From: Pseudomonas lalkuanensis
GTDB lineage: Bacteria > Pseudomonadota > Gammaproteobacteria > Pseudomonadales > Pseudomonadaceae
Direction: 5' to 3'
DNA length: 64,000 nucleotides
Assembly: GCF_008807375.1 (NCBI RefSeq)
Contig: NZ_CP043311.1
Coordinates: 910,001 to 974,000, forward strand
Both the position numbers and the translations under genes were made by a program. Below are positions 36,749-46,496 of the stretch, one piece after another. Below the pieces are notes generated by a model. That model ran no database searches. It was not told the origin of the DNA and worked only from the letters and a program-made list of their open reading frames with translations. Numbering within the stretch: the first letter of the stretch is position 1; each line of letters opens with the position of its first letter.

Positions 36749-37852
36749 ATGACGCCTCTTGCCAAGCTCCCGCAGATACCCGCCGAAATCGCCGCCGTCG
36801 CCGATTACGAAGCCTTCGCCCGCGAACGCATGACACCTTCTGCCTGGGCCTACCTCAACGGTGGGGCCGCGGATGAGTTGACCCTGGCGGAAAACCTCGC
36901 CGCCTTCCGCCGCATGCGCCTGCTCAACCGGGTCCTGGAGGACCTGCAGGGCGGCCATACGCGACTCCAGCTTTGCGGGCTCGATCTCGACTACCCGATC
37001 CTTCTCGCCCCCGTGGCCTTCCAGAAACTGGCCCACCCGGAAGGCGAGCTGGCCAGCGTCCTGGGTGCTTCGGCGATGGGCGCGGCCATGGTGGTCAGCA
37101 CCCAGGCCAGCGTCAGTCTCGAAGACATCGCCCAGGCGGCGCATGCGCCGCTCTGGTTCCAGCTCTACATCCAGCCGGATCGCGCCTTCACCCGCGAGCT
37201 GGTGCGACGTGCCGAAGCCGCCGGCTATCGCGCCCTGGTGGTGACGGTGGACGCACCGGTCAACGGCCTGCGCAATCGCGAGCAACGCGCCGCCTTCGCC
37301 CTGCCCGAGGGCATCGAGGCGGTCAATCTGAGGGCGATGCGCAGCCTGCCACCCAGCGTCGCCCGTGCGGGCGCCAGCCCGCTCTTCGGCAGCCCGCTGC
37401 TGGACCATGCGCCAACCTGGAAAGACCTGGAGTGGCTGCAATCGCTCACGCGGCTGCCGGTGCTGGTCAAGGGCGTGATGAACCCACGGGACGCGGTGCG
37501 CGCGGTGGAGCAGGGCGTGGCCGGTATCGTGGTTTCCAACCACGGTGGGCGCACCCTGGACGGCATGCCGGCGACGCTTGATGTGCTTCCGGCCATCGCC
37601 AGTGTGGTGCAGGGCAGGGTGCCGATCCTGCTGGATGGCGGCATTCGCCGGGGTACCGATGTGTTCAAGGCCCTCGCGCTGGGGGCGAGCGCGGTGATGA
37701 TCGGGCGGCCGTACGTTCATGGGCTAGCTACCGCTGGGGCTTCCGGTGTCGCCCATGTGCTTCACCTGCTGCGCACCGAATTGGAGGTGGCCATGGCGCT
37801 TACCGGCTGCGCCAGAGTGACCGATATCGACGCTTCGCTCATTTGGCGTTGA
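36749..37852 (+). CDS. FMN-dependent alpha-hydroxy-acid oxidase/dehydrogenase
   Basis: A 367-residue TIM-barrel flavoprotein related to lactate oxidase, glycolate oxidase and LldD. SNHGGRTLDG contains the catalytic His and the substrate Arg. Other FMN contacts are in YPILLAPVAFQKLAHPEGE, STQASVSLEDIA, WFQLYIQPDR and DGGIRRGTDVFKALALGA. The exact 2-hydroxy acid cannot be told. The ATG at 36749 agrees with the family start (MTPLAKLPQIP); the frame is open 17 codons further. It lies between two siderophore receptor genes on the same strand, which is unusual. Confidence 0.88.
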   Translation: MTPLAKLPQIPAEIAAVADYEAFARERMTPSAWAYLNGGAADELTLAENLAAFRRMRLLNRVLEDLQGGHTRLQLCGLDLDYPILLAPVAFQKLAHPEGELASVLGASAMGAAMVVSTQASVSLEDIAQAAHAPLWFQLYIQPDRAFTRELVRRAEAAGYRALVVTVDAPVNGLRNREQRAAFALPEGIEAVNLRAMRSLPPSVARAGASPLFGSPLLDHAPTWKDLEWLQSLTRLPVLVKGVMNPRDAVRAVEQGVAGIVVSNHGGRTLDGMPATLDVLPAIASVVQGRVPILLDGGIRRGTDVFKALALGASAVMIGRPYVHGLATAGASGVAHVLHLLRTELEVAMALTGCARVTDIDASLIWR

Positions 37853-38207
37853 GCTTCCGCACATTTCATTGCGGTAGGCGACAAGCCTGGGAAATCAATG
37901 AGATCGGGGCTATCGGCTTGGTCGATTGTTATCCTCGCGTCCGTTCCTTCTAGTCGCCAGGTCGAAAATGTGACCTTTCAGTCACTGTTTTGTGGCGAAA
38001 GCCGTGTGCGCCGAATGTTTCTATTTTTCCCGACTTATTGCAGCGGATGGCGTCATGATCGAGGCGATTGGCGGAGAGCAGGCGGATCTTGTGAGGTCAT
38101 GCGGCTTCTCGAGAAATGTAAATTTTATGTAAAGTATTTGCATTAATATTTACTGATAAACATTCGCAAATAGAATCGCGCCTCAAATTCGCTGGGGAGT
38201 GATTCTC
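37853..38207. promoter_or_regulatory. 355-base upstream region of the second TonB receptor
   Basis: No gene is seen. The last 100 bases are very AT-rich (GTAAATTTTATGTAAAGTAT and onward), as for Fur-controlled promoters. CATTCGCAAATAGAATCGC (38161-38179) matches the motif upstream of the first receptor and the reductase. Confidence 0.55.
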
Positions 38208-40415
38208 ATGATCAAGAAAAACAATCTGCCGCAACGGGCTCTTCTGGCGACTGCCATTGGTCTCGCCACCATCTCGACCGCCGGCCTGGCCTTGGCCGCC
38301 GAGCAGAGCAAGGCTCTTGAACTCGGCAACGTGAATGTCGACGGCAAGGCGGCCAAGAAGACCTACAAGGTCGAGCAATCCTCCTCGGTGAAATACACCG
38401 CTCCGCTGCTGGACACCCCGCAGACCATCACCGTGGTGCCCAAGGAAGTGATTCAGGAGCAGCAGGCCCTGAGCCTGCGCCAGGTGCTGTCCAACGTATC
38501 CGGCATTACCTTCAACGCCGGCGAAGGCGGCGGTGGCTCGGGTGACAGCATCAACATCCGTGGTTTCTCCGCGAACAACAACATCCAGATCGACGGCCTG
38601 CGCGACAGCGCCCAGACCAGCCGTACCGATACGTTCAACATCGAGCAGGTCGAGGTCATCAAGGGCCCGAACTCGGTGTTCGGCGGTGCCGGCACCACTG
38701 GCGGCAGTATCAATATCATCAGCAAGCAGCCCATGGACCGCGCCTTCACCACTCTGGGTGGCGGCCTCGGCACCGACAACTACCATCGTCTGACCCTGGA
38801 TTCCAACCAGCCGCTGGAGGGCGTGGGCACCAATAGCGCATTCCGTGTGAATGTGATGGCCCACGAGAACGACGTGCCCGGCCGCGACGAAATCGATCGC
38901 GAGCGCTGGGGTGTCGCTCCCTCCCTGCGCCTGGGCTTCAACGACTCCACTCGCCTGACCCTCAGCGCCTTCCATCAGACCGACGACAACCTGCCGGACT
39001 ACGGCGTGCCGGCCCGTGATGGCAAGAAGCTCGGCGGGGTCAGCCGCGAGGACTACTTCGGCTGGGAAAACCTGGACAAGGATGAGATCGAGCAGAACGC
39101 CTTCACTGCGAACCTTGAGCACGATTTCAACGACAACCTGCGCCTGCAGAACTTGACCCGTTACAGCCGCATCGACCGCGACACCATTGTCTCGGCGTCT
39201 CATGTGAACATCCAGGGCGTTCCGCCGGGCCGCTACCGCCCCGCAGGTCCGCAGGCTTCCGGCCGCGACACCACCACCGAGATGTGGATCAACCAGACCA
39301 ACCTGCGCGCCAGCTTCGACACTTTCGGGCTGGGCCATGAGCTGGTCACCGGCATGGAAATCTCCCGTGAGGACTTCGACCTCAAGAGCTACAACCACGG
39401 TCTGGGCAACGCCCTGTACCCGTCGAATGGCTTCGACCTGTCGAACCCGCCCGGACACTGGGACGGCCCGGTAAACAAGGCCACCACCGGATTCACCGAG
39501 AATCAGCTGGACGACAAGGCGCTGTATGTCTTCGACACCATCGCCCTGAACGAGCAGTGGGACTTCAACGCCGGCCTGCGTTACGACTGGTTCAAGGGCC
39601 ACAGCGATACCTTCGATGCGACCCACCGACAGACCGGCGACTTCACTTCCAAGGACGAGAAGCTCAGCAGCCGTGCTGGCCTGGTCTACAAACCGGTGGA
39701 AAACGGTCGCTTCTATGTGGCTTGGGGCAACTCCTTCAACCCCACCGCCGAAAGCATCGCCTCCAACGGTGGCGGCCTGACCGCAGCGACCGAGAACCTG
39801 GACCCGGAAAAGAACGAGACCTGGGAGCTGGGCACCAAGTGGGAGCTGCTGGACGGCCGCCTGGCAGTGGACGGTGCGCTGTTCCGGGTGGAGAAAACCA
39901 ATGCACGTGAAACCATGGCCGATGGTTCGACCCAACTGGCCGGCAAGCAGCGTGTCGAGGGCGTGGAGTTGGGTCTGACCGGCCACATCACCGAGCAGTG
40001 GGACGTGTTCGCCAACTACACCTTCCAGTCCAGCGAGACCCTCGAGGCTGCCGACACTGCTGCCGGTATCGCTCGTGAAGGCCAGGCGCTCGGCAACACC
40101 CCGCCGCGCTCCTTCAACCTGTGGACCACATATGAACTGCCGGAAGGCTGGACCCTGGGCTACGGCGCGCGTTACGTGAGCGAACGTAACGTCAGCTCCA
40201 GCACCACCGCCAAGCTGGACGCTTACTGGCTGCACAACGCAATGGTCGGCTACAAGGTCAACAAGAACCTGGACCTGCAGCTGAACGTGAACAACCTGTT
40301 CGACAAGGATTACGTGGAGCGTGTGCGTCAGCAGAACGGTACCGACGCGCGTTCTTCCGCCATCGAATACGGCGATGCCCGTTCGGCGATCCTGACCGCC
40401 AGCTACACGTTCTGA
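38208..40415 (+). CDS. piuA: TonB-dependent siderophore receptor (PiuA-like, copy 2)
   Basis: A 735-residue outer-membrane receptor, signal peptide about residues 1-29 (ending LALA). Plug and barrel run parallel to the first copy at 34.4 kb (LLDTPQTITVVPKEVI, INIRGFSANNNIQIDG, C-terminal Phe in ILTASYTF). Its place directly before the PepSY reductase gene is that of piuA (PA4514), the catechol-iron receptor that also admits siderophore-type cephalosporins in P. aeruginosa. GGGGAG lies 8 bases before the ATG. The symbol is given for this copy on the basis of position. Confidence 0.9.
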   Translation: MIKKNNLPQRALLATAIGLATISTAGLALAAEQSKALELGNVNVDGKAAKKTYKVEQSSSVKYTAPLLDTPQTITVVPKEVIQEQQALSLRQVLSNVSGITFNAGEGGGGSGDSINIRGFSANNNIQIDGLRDSAQTSRTDTFNIEQVEVIKGPNSVFGGAGTTGGSINIISKQPMDRAFTTLGGGLGTDNYHRLTLDSNQPLEGVGTNSAFRVNVMAHENDVPGRDEIDRERWGVAPSLRLGFNDSTRLTLSAFHQTDDNLPDYGVPARDGKKLGGVSREDYFGWENLDKDEIEQNAFTANLEHDFNDNLRLQNLTRYSRIDRDTIVSASHVNIQGVPPGRYRPAGPQASGRDTTTEMWINQTNLRASFDTFGLGHELVTGMEISREDFDLKSYNHGLGNALYPSNGFDLSNPPGHWDGPVNKATTGFTENQLDDKALYVFDTIALNEQWDFNAGLRYDWFKGHSDTFDATHRQTGDFTSKDEKLSSRAGLVYKPVENGRFYVAWGNSFNPTAESIASNGGGLTAATENLDPEKNETWELGTKWELLDGRLAVDGALFRVEKTNARETMADGSTQLAGKQRVEGVELGLTGHITEQWDVFANYTFQSSETLEAADTAAGIAREGQALGNTPPRSFNLWTTYELPEGWTLGYGARYVSERNVSSSTTAKLDAYWLHNAMVGYKVNKNLDLQLNVNNLFDKDYVERVRQQNGTDARSSAIEYGDARSAILTASYTF

Positions 40416-40425
40416 CGACCGAGCC

Positions 40426-40452
40426 GCGGGCCCTGACTGGCGCAGGGCCCGC
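40426..40452 (+). terminator. Hairpin after piuA
   Basis: GCGGGCCCTG and CAGGGCCCGC form a perfect 10-bp stem 10 bases past the stop. Only a weak A/T stretch follows, so termination may be partial with read-through into piuB. Confidence 0.5.
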
Positions 40453-40501
40453 ACTGCGGTAAATAAAAGGTAAAAGCTTCGATTCCTGGTTTAATGCATC
40501 C

Positions 40502-40520
40502 CGTTCTCAAATAAAATCGC
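40502..40520 (+). promoter_or_regulatory. Shared iron-gene motif upstream of piuB
   Basis: CGTTCTCAAATAAAATCGC is the third copy of the motif found before both receptor genes, 76 bases before the piuB start. It may combine a -10 element and a Fur site. Confidence 0.5.
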
Positions 40521-40595
40521 TTCCCGGTCAGGCATGGGGCCGACCGAGAAACAGCGATTCGACGCGTCGCCAGGCGCGTATCCGAGGGAAATCAC

Positions 40596-43169
40596 GTGTT
40601 GAAGAAGACCCTGTTCCAGCTGCACTGGCTGTTCGGTATCAGTGCCGGGCTGGTACTGGCCCTGATGGGCATCACCGGGGCGGCCTACAGCTTCCAGGAG
40701 GAGATCCTCCGCCTGCTCAATGCCGAGACCTTGCGGGTCGAGGTGCGCGAGGGTGGCGTGCTGCCGCCGGCCGAGCTGGTGAGCAAGATCGAGGCGGCCG
40801 AAGGCAAGAAGGTGTCCGGCCTCTGGGTCGAAACCAACAACGACCATGCTGCCCGCGTTTTCTTCATGCCGCCGCCGGGCGAGCGTCGCGGCCCCATGCG
40901 CTACTTCGACCCCTACACCGGCGAATTGCTGGGCGATCCGGTGGGCCAGCAGTTCTTCGGCCTGATGCTGCAACTGCACCGCTACCTCGCCATGGGCGAG
41001 TTCGGCAAGCAGATCACCGCCGCCTGTACCCTGATCCTGATCTTCTTCTGTCTCTCCGGACTGTACCTGCGCTGGCCGCGCAAGGCCGGCAGCTTGCGCG
41101 CCTGGCTGACCCTCGACTGGTCGCGCAAGGGCCGCAGCTTCAACTGGGACCTGCATGCCGTCGCCGGCACCTGGTGCCTGGTGTTCTATCTCCTGGCCGC
41201 GCTGACCGGACTGTTCTGGTCCTACGAGTGGTACCGCGAAGGCCTCAACCGCCTGCTCTCCGACGCCCCCGCCGGCCAGCAGGGCAAGCAGGGCGAGCGC
41301 CGTGGCGACGGTCGCGTTGAGGACCGTGGCCGCCCCGGCAGGCAGGCACCTTCCGGTCCGCCGCTGGTGGTGGACTACGACGCCATCTGGAAGAGCATCC
41401 GCGAAACCGCCGGCCCGACCATGAGTGCCTACAACCTGCGCCTGCCTCCGGTGGGTGGCCGGCCGGCCCAGGTGTTCTACCTGCTGGAGGACGCCGCGCA
41501 CCCGCGCGCGCTGAACCAGATCGTCCTCGATCCAGCCACCGGAAAGGTCGCCCGCAGCGACCGCTACACCGACAAGAGCTTCAAGGCGCAGTTGCTGACC
41601 AGCATCTATGCGCTGCACGTGGGCGAGTACTTCGGCCTGACGGGGCGCATCCTGATGATGCTGGCGAGCCTGGCCATGCCGTTGTTCTGCATTACCGGCT
41701 GGCTGCTCTATCTCGACCGCCGGCGCAAGCAGCGCGCGGCCAGGGCTGCCCGCGGCGGCCTGGCCGAGAGCGGTGGCGAGGGTTCCTGGCTGATAGGCTT
41801 CGCCAGCCAGAGCGGACTCGCCGAACAACTAGCCTGGCAGAGCGCCGGCCAGCTCCAGGCGGCCGGCCTGCCGGTGCGCGTTGAACCCCTCGCGTCGCTG
41901 GATGGCGGCGCCCTGGCCAAGGCCGGCAACGCACTCTTCGTGGTCAGCACCTTCGGCGACGGTGAGGCTCCGGACAATGCCCGCGGTTTCGAGCGCAAGG
42001 TGCTGGGACGGGCCTCCCAGCTCGCCGGCCTGCGCTTTGCCGTGCTGGCCCTGGGTGATCGTCAGTACGAGCATTTCTGCGGTTTCGGCCGCCGCCTGCA
42101 GAGCTGGTTGAAAGGGCAGGGCGCGAGCCAGCTGTTCGACCCGGTGGAAGTGGACAACGGCGACAGCGGCGCCCTGCGGCAGTGGCAGCAGCAACTGGCG
42201 CAGGTCTCCGGTGGCGCCATGCTGGCCCCCTGGAGCGGTCCGGCTTTCGAGAGCTGGACGCTGGAGGGCCGTGAGCACCTCAACCCCGGTAGCCAGGGCG
42301 AATCCTCCTGGCTCCTGCGCCTGCGTGCCCCGGCCGGAAGCCAAGTGGACTGGCAGGCCGGTGATCTGGTGGAAATCCTGCCGAGCCAGGCAGAACCGGT
42401 CATCGAGGCCTGGCTGGCAAAGCATCACCTCGACGGCAATGCCCAGGTCGAACTGGACGGCCTGCGCCAATCGCTGCGCCAGGCACTGGCAGGGCGCCTG
42501 CTGCCGCGTTCGTTCGAACATCTGGTTGGCCTGCAGCCGCAAGCGCTGGTGCAGGCACTGATCGGCCTGTCGGTGCGCCAGTACTCCATCGCCTCGCTGG
42601 CCAGCGACGGCGTGCTGGAGCTGATCGTGCGCCAGGAACAACATGCCGACGGCAGCCTGGGCATCGCGTCCGGCTGGCTGACCCATTACCTGCCGGTCGG
42701 TGCCGTCTTGCCCCTGCGCCTGCGTCGCAACAGCCGCTTCCATCTGATCGAAGAAGACCGTCCACTGATCTACATCGGCAACGGTACCGGACTTGCCGGT
42801 TTGCGCAGCCTGCTCAAGGCCGCCATCGCCGCTGGCCGCAACCGTAACTGGCTGCTGTTCGGGGAACGCAACCAGGCCCATGACTTCTACTGCCGCGATG
42901 AACTGCAGGGCTGGCTGGCCAGGGGCGAACTGCAACGCCTGGACCTTGCCTTCTCCCGCGACCAGGCCGAGAAGATCTACGTGCAGGACCGCCTGCGCGA
43001 GGCCGCCGACGAGTTGCGTGCCTGGCTGGACGAGGGCGCGGTGATCTACGTCTGCGGCAGCCTGCAAGGCATGGCTGAAGGCGTCGACCGCACCCTGCGC
43101 GACATCCTGGGCGACGAAACGCTGCAGCAATTGAATGACGATGGCCGCTACCGCCGCGACGTGTACTGA
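40596..43169 (+). CDS. piuB: PepSY/flavodoxin/FNR reductase (PiuB-like)
   Basis: An 857-residue inner-membrane flavoprotein. The N-terminal part (about 1-385) is a PepSY-associated membrane region with four helices, starting [21 protein letters not shown] flavodoxin domain follows (about 398-535, [29 protein letters not shown]). The last part is an FAD/NADPH module (RQYSIAS near 662, [13 protein letters not shown] near 729, CRDELQGWL) as in sulfite reductase flavoproteins. It likely reduces ferric siderophores after uptake by the receptors next to it. The start is GTG with GAGGGAA upstream. Matches PA4513 in place and layout. Confidence 0.9.
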   Translation: MLKKTLFQLHWLFGISAGLVLALMGITGAAYSFQEEILRLLNAETLRVEVREGGVLPPAELVSKIEAAEGKKVSGLWVETNNDHAARVFFMPPPGERRGPMRYFDPYTGELLGDPVGQQFFGLMLQLHRYLAMGEFGKQITAACTLILIFFCLSGLYLRWPRKAGSLRAWLTLDWSRKGRSFNWDLHAVAGTWCLVFYLLAALTGLFWSYEWYREGLNRLLSDAPAGQQGKQGERRGDGRVEDRGRPGRQAPSGPPLVVDYDAIWKSIRETAGPTMSAYNLRLPPVGGRPAQVFYLLEDAAHPRALNQIVLDPATGKVARSDRYTDKSFKAQLLTSIYALHVGEYFGLTGRILMMLASLAMPLFCITGWLLYLDRRRKQRAARAARGGLAESGGEGSWLIGFASQSGLAEQLAWQSAGQLQAAGLPVRVEPLASLDGGALAKAGNALFVVSTFGDGEAPDNARGFERKVLGRASQLAGLRFAVLALGDRQYEHFCGFGRRLQSWLKGQGASQLFDPVEVDNGDSGALRQWQQQLAQVSGGAMLAPWSGPAFESWTLEGREHLNPGSQGESSWLLRLRAPAGSQVDWQAGDLVEILPSQAEPVIEAWLAKHHLDGNAQVELDGLRQSLRQALAGRLLPRSFEHLVGLQPQALVQALIGLSVRQYSIASLASDGVLELIVRQEQHADGSLGIASGWLTHYLPVGAVLPLRLRRNSRFHLIEEDRPLIYIGNGTGLAGLRSLLKAAIAAGRNRNWLLFGERNQAHDFYCRDELQGWLARGELQRLDLAFSRDQAEKIYVQDRLREAADELRAWLDEGAVIYVCGSLQGMAEGVDRTLRDILGDETLQQLNDDGRYRRDVY

Positions 43170-43213
43170 CGGCACTAGCGCCTGACCGAGTGATCCCCGC
43201 TCCTGGGGAATGT

Positions 43214-43244
43214 TCGCCCCGCCCAGTGCGGGGCGTTTTTTGCT
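43214..43244 (+). terminator. Terminator of piuB
   Basis: CGCCCCGC and GCGGGGCG form a stem around CCAGT, followed by six Ts. Confidence 0.92.
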
Positions 43245-43362
43245 CGGGAGAGTGGCCAGGAGGCGGCGTCACGGTTCGATAACGGCACGGACGGCCCCCT
43301 TTCCCACTTGCGGGAGAGGGCCGGGGGGAGAGCAGCGTCAGGCCTGCTCGGCGCCAACCCTT

Positions 43363-43385
43363 TTCGCGAATGAATTCGCTCCTAC
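43363..43385. repeat. Single REP element, GAATGAATTCGC type
   Basis: TTCGCGAATGAATTCGCTCC followed by TAC is one arm of the element seen as pairs elsewhere; no second arm is present. Confidence 0.7.
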
Positions 43386-43417
43386 AAGAGCGCCGGCTTT
43401 TAGCCATAATCCGCTTC

Positions 43418-44164
43418 ATGAACAGACGAATCCTGCTGAACTGCGACATGGGGGAAAGCTTCGGCGCCTGGCGCATGGGCGACGACGAACACGCCATGCC
43501 GCTGGTGGACCAGGCGAACCTCGCCTGCGGCTTCCACGCCGCCGATCCCCTGACCATGCAACGCACCGTCGAGCTGGCGCTGCGCCACAACGTGCGCATC
43601 GGCGCCCATCCGGCCTACCCGGATCTTGCTGGTTTCGGCAGGCGTCACATGACCTGCTCGCCGGAAGAGGTTCGCGCCCAGGTGCTCTACCAGATTGGCG
43701 CGCTGGAAGCCTTCTGCCGGGTCGTCGGCACCCAGGTGGCCTACGTCAAACCCCACGGAGCCCTGTACAACGACCTGGTGCGCGACGATGCCCTGCTCGC
43801 TGCGGTGCTGGATGCCTGCGCCAGCTACCGCAAGGGGCTGCCGTTGATGGTCCTGGCCCTGGCCGACAACAGCCGAGAGCTGCAACTGGCCGATGCCGCC
43901 GACGTGCCGCTGATGTTCGAGGCCTTCGCCGATCGCGCCTACCTTTCCGATGGCCAGCTTGCGCCCCGGCGCCTGGCCGGTGCGGTGCACCACGACCCCG
44001 AGCGCATCCTCGACCAGGCCGTGGCCATCGCCGCCGGCGAACCCTTCCCGGACATCGATGGCAAGCCGCTGCGGCTTACCGCCGACAGCCTCTGCGTGCA
44101 TGGCGACAACCCCGAATCCCTGGCCGTGCTGCGCCGTCTGCGAGGCAAGCTGGACGCCCTATGA
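43418..44164 (+). CDS. pxpA: 5-oxoprolinase subunit A (LamB/YcsF family)
   Basis: A 248-residue cytoplasmic subunit of the ATP-dependent 5-oxoprolinase, which opens pyroglutamate to glutamate. The start MNRRILLNCDMGESFGAW is the family signature with its conserved Asp; ANLACGFHAADP, IGAHPAYPD and YVKPHGALYND follow. Length is normal. pxpB overlaps its stop (ATGA), and pxpC follows, so the three form one coupled unit. The frame opens 16 codons earlier within a REP arm, which is not coding. Confidence 0.94.
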   Translation: MNRRILLNCDMGESFGAWRMGDDEHAMPLVDQANLACGFHAADPLTMQRTVELALRHNVRIGAHPAYPDLAGFGRRHMTCSPEEVRAQVLYQIGALEAFCRVVGTQVAYVKPHGALYNDLVRDDALLAAVLDACASYRKGLPLMVLALADNSRELQLADAADVPLMFEAFADRAYLSDGQLAPRRLAGAVHHDPERILDQAVAIAAGEPFPDIDGKPLRLTADSLCVHGDNPESLAVLRRLRGKLDAL

Positions 44165-44838
44165 TTCGCCTCGAACCCGCCGGCGCCGAAGCCCTGCTGC
44201 TGGTACTGGCCGACGAGCCGGATGCCCGCTTGCCCGAACGCATCGCCGTGCTGGCCGAAAACCTGCGCCAGCATTCGGGCCACCTGCTGCTCGACCTGGT
44301 GCCCGGCTGGACCACCTTGCTGCTGCACTACGACATCACCCTCACCGACCATCAGGCCCTGACGCTGCACATCGAGCCGTTGCTGGAAGCCTGGCTGGCG
44401 GAAGGCGCTGCGGCCGATGCTGGCCGTTTGCATGAAATTCCCATCTGGTACTGCGGCGAGGACCTGGCCTGGGTGGCCGAGTCCTGCGGCCTGTCGGTCG
44501 GTGATCTGGTGGACATCCACAGCGGTGCCGAATACCGGGTCGGCGCCATCGGTTTCTCCCCCGGTTTCGCCTACCTCGGTGGGCTCGACCCGCGCCTGGC
44601 CCTGCCACGACGCAGCAGCCCGCGCATGCGTGTGCCGGCGGGCAGCCTGGCCATCGCCGAGCGGCAGACGGCCATTTATCCACAGGCATCCCCTGGGGGC
44701 TGGCATCTGCTCGGGCTGTGCCCCTGGCGACTCTTCGACGCCCACCGTGAGCCGCCGTGTCTGCTGGGGCTGGGCGACCGCGTACGCTTCTTTGCCATCG
44801 ACGAAGCCCGCTACCGCGCCGAAGGAGGCGAGGCATGA
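44161..44838 (+). CDS. pxpB: 5-oxoprolinase subunit B
   Basis: A 225-residue subunit (KipI/PxpB, cyclophilin-like domain) of 5-oxoprolinase. Family blocks are IPIWYCGEDLAWVAES, VGAIGFSPGFAYLGGLD and RVPAGSLAIAERQTAIYPQASPGGWHLLG. The ATG overlaps the pxpA stop and the stop overlaps the pxpC start. The long frame from 43210 is antisense-like read-through of pxpA in another frame and is not the start. Confidence 0.94.
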   Translation: MIRLEPAGAEALLLVLADEPDARLPERIAVLAENLRQHSGHLLLDLVPGWTTLLLHYDITLTDHQALTLHIEPLLEAWLAEGAAADAGRLHEIPIWYCGEDLAWVAESCGLSVGDLVDIHSGAEYRVGAIGFSPGFAYLGGLDPRLALPRRSSPRMRVPAGSLAIAERQTAIYPQASPGGWHLLGLCPWRLFDAHREPPCLLGLGDRVRFFAIDEARYRAEGGEA

Positions 44839-45755
44839 GCGGCCTGCGGGTGATCAAGCCCGGCCCGCTTAGTCTTCTTCAGGACGCCGGCCGTTTCGGT
44901 TGGCAGCACCTCGGTGTATCGCCTGCCGGCCCCATGGACCCGCAGGCGGCGGCCTGGGCCAACCGCTTGCTGGGGAATCCCTGCAGCAGCGCGGTGCTGG
45001 AAATCGCCCTGGGGGGCGTTGAGCTGGAGGCCGAGGAAGCGCTCTGGGTGGCGTTCACCGGTGCCGACATGCCGCTGAATGTCGATGGCGAACTTCGTCT
45101 CAACTGGTCGCGCTTTCATCTCGAGGCCGGGCAGCGCTTGCAGATCGGCTTCGCCCGCAGTGGACAGCGCGGCTACCTGGCGCTGGTCGGCGGGATACAG
45201 GCCGAGCCTGTGCTGGGCAGCGTCGCCTGCCAGTTGCGCGAGGGCCTGGGCGGGCTGGATGGTGAGGGGACGCGCTTGGCCGAGGACGACCTGCTCGCCG
45301 GCGGCGACGGCGATTTCCCCCGGGGCGCCAGCGTGCCCTGGCCCTGGCAGCCGGACTACAGGGCAGCGCAATCGCTGAGGGTGATGCTCGGCGGCGACGC
45401 GGCCAGTTTTGACGAGGCGCAGGCACGGGCGTTCTTCGAACGGCCCTGGCAGATCAGCCCGCAGTCCGACCGCATGGGTGTGCGGCTGGAGGGCGATCCC
45501 CTGGTCGCTCCGCAGCGCCAGTGGTCGCAGGGCGTGGTCAGCGGCGCCATCCAGGTGCCGCCGGATGGCCAGCCGATCATCCTCATGGCTGATCGGCAGA
45601 CCATGGGTGGCTACCCCATCCTTGGCTGGGTCCATCCGCTGGATCTCGGGCGCCTGGCGCAATGCCCGGCGAATCAGAACCTGCGCTTCATCGTCATGAG
45701 CCTGGAGGACGCACAGTCCGAGTTGCGGGAGTTCTATCGCTTCTTCGGGCGTTAG
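44835..45755 (+). CDS. pxpC: 5-oxoprolinase subunit C
   Basis: A 306-residue subunit (KipA/PxpC, biotin-dependent carboxyltransferase-like fold). GPLSLLQDAGRFGWQHLGVS, GPMDPQAAAWANRLLGN and the C-terminal GYPILGWVHPLDLGRLAQ identify the family. It overlaps pxpB by ATGA. It completes PxpABC and ends before a REP pair. Confidence 0.94.
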   Translation: MSGLRVIKPGPLSLLQDAGRFGWQHLGVSPAGPMDPQAAAWANRLLGNPCSSAVLEIALGGVELEAEEALWVAFTGADMPLNVDGELRLNWSRFHLEAGQRLQIGFARSGQRGYLALVGGIQAEPVLGSVACQLREGLGGLDGEGTRLAEDDLLAGGDGDFPRGASVPWPWQPDYRAAQSLRVMLGGDAASFDEAQARAFFERPWQISPQSDRMGVRLEGDPLVAPQRQWSQGVVSGAIQVPPDGQPIILMADRQTMGGYPILGWVHPLDLGRLAQCPANQNLRFIVMSLEDAQSELREFYRFFGR

Positions 45756-45773
45756 GTCTGGAAGCATCCTGTT

Positions 45774-45865
45774 GTGGGAGCGAACTTATTCGCGATACGT
45801 CCCGAAGCGCTGGCCATCTGGAGAGAGGCTGCGATTCAGCCCTTCGCGAATGAATTCGCTCCCAC
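45774..45865. repeat. REP pair, GAATTCGCTCCCAC type
   Basis: GTGGGAGCGAACTTATTCGC and GCGAATGAATTCGCTCCCAC lie inverted about 50 bases apart. Confidence 0.82.
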
Positions 45866-45879
45866 AGAAAAGATACGGA

Positions 45880-46362
45880 TCATTTCGGCAGGTGATTCAG
45901 CGGTAGCGGCGAAGGAGCCTTCACCGTCTGGATGGCGAAGTTGCTGCGGATGTCGCTGACGCCGGGGAGCTTGAGCAGGGTTCCGGTGAGGAAGCGCTCG
46001 TAGGCGCGCAGGTCCGGCACCACCACTTGCAGCAGGAAATCCGCCTCGCCTGATACCAGGTGCACCGAGATCACTTCCGGCAGGCTGATCACCGCTTCGC
46101 GGAACGCGTCCGCCTGTTCCTGGCGATGGCGCTCCACCTTGATCCCCACGAATACCGTCAGGCCCAGCCCGACTTCGTCACGGTCCAGGCTGGCGTGATA
46201 GCCACGAATCACCCCAGCCTCTTCCAGCAGCCGCACCCGGCGCAGGCAGGGGGAGGCGGAGAGGCCGATCTCCTCGGCCAGTTGCACGTTGGACAGACGG
46301 CCATCGCGCTGCAGGGCCGCGAGAATTCGATGGTCCAGGGCGTCGAGTTTAAGTTTTGGCAT
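45880..46362 (-). CDS. Lrp/AsnC family regulator
   Basis: A 160-residue regulator. The helix-turn-helix is at about residues 10-50 (LDHRILAALQRDGRLSNVQL, GLSASPCLRRVRLLEEAGV); the RAM ligand domain fills the rest (EVISVHLVSGEADFLLQVVV). It is divergent from a LysE-type exporter gene with 134 bases between the starts. Lrp-type regulators next to amino-acid exporters commonly control them in response to the exported amino acid, which I infer here. Confidence 0.92.
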   Translation of the reverse strand: MPKLKLDALDHRILAALQRDGRLSNVQLAEEIGLSASPCLRRVRLLEEAGVIRGYHASLDRDEVGLGLTVFVGIKVERHRQEQADAFREAVISLPEVISVHLVSGEADFLLQVVVPDLRAYERFLTGTLLKLPGVSDIRSNFAIQTVKAPSPLPLNHLPK

Positions 46363-46496
46363 AAATGGTCCGTTCTGCTTCGTTAAATTGGCGGGAAATG
46401 CCAGGAATCATGGCGAAGTGGGCCGAATACGCAAGCACCTGCCCTGGCCTTCGGCCCTAGAATTTTCTCTCCACAGGCTGTTCCGGAGCGAACGAC

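Noticed and set aside
43210..44160. The long plus-strand frame upstream of pxpB
   Set aside because: It overlaps pxpA in another frame and gives an Arg/Pro/Gly-rich shadow; pxpB starts at the ATG that overlaps the pxpA stop.
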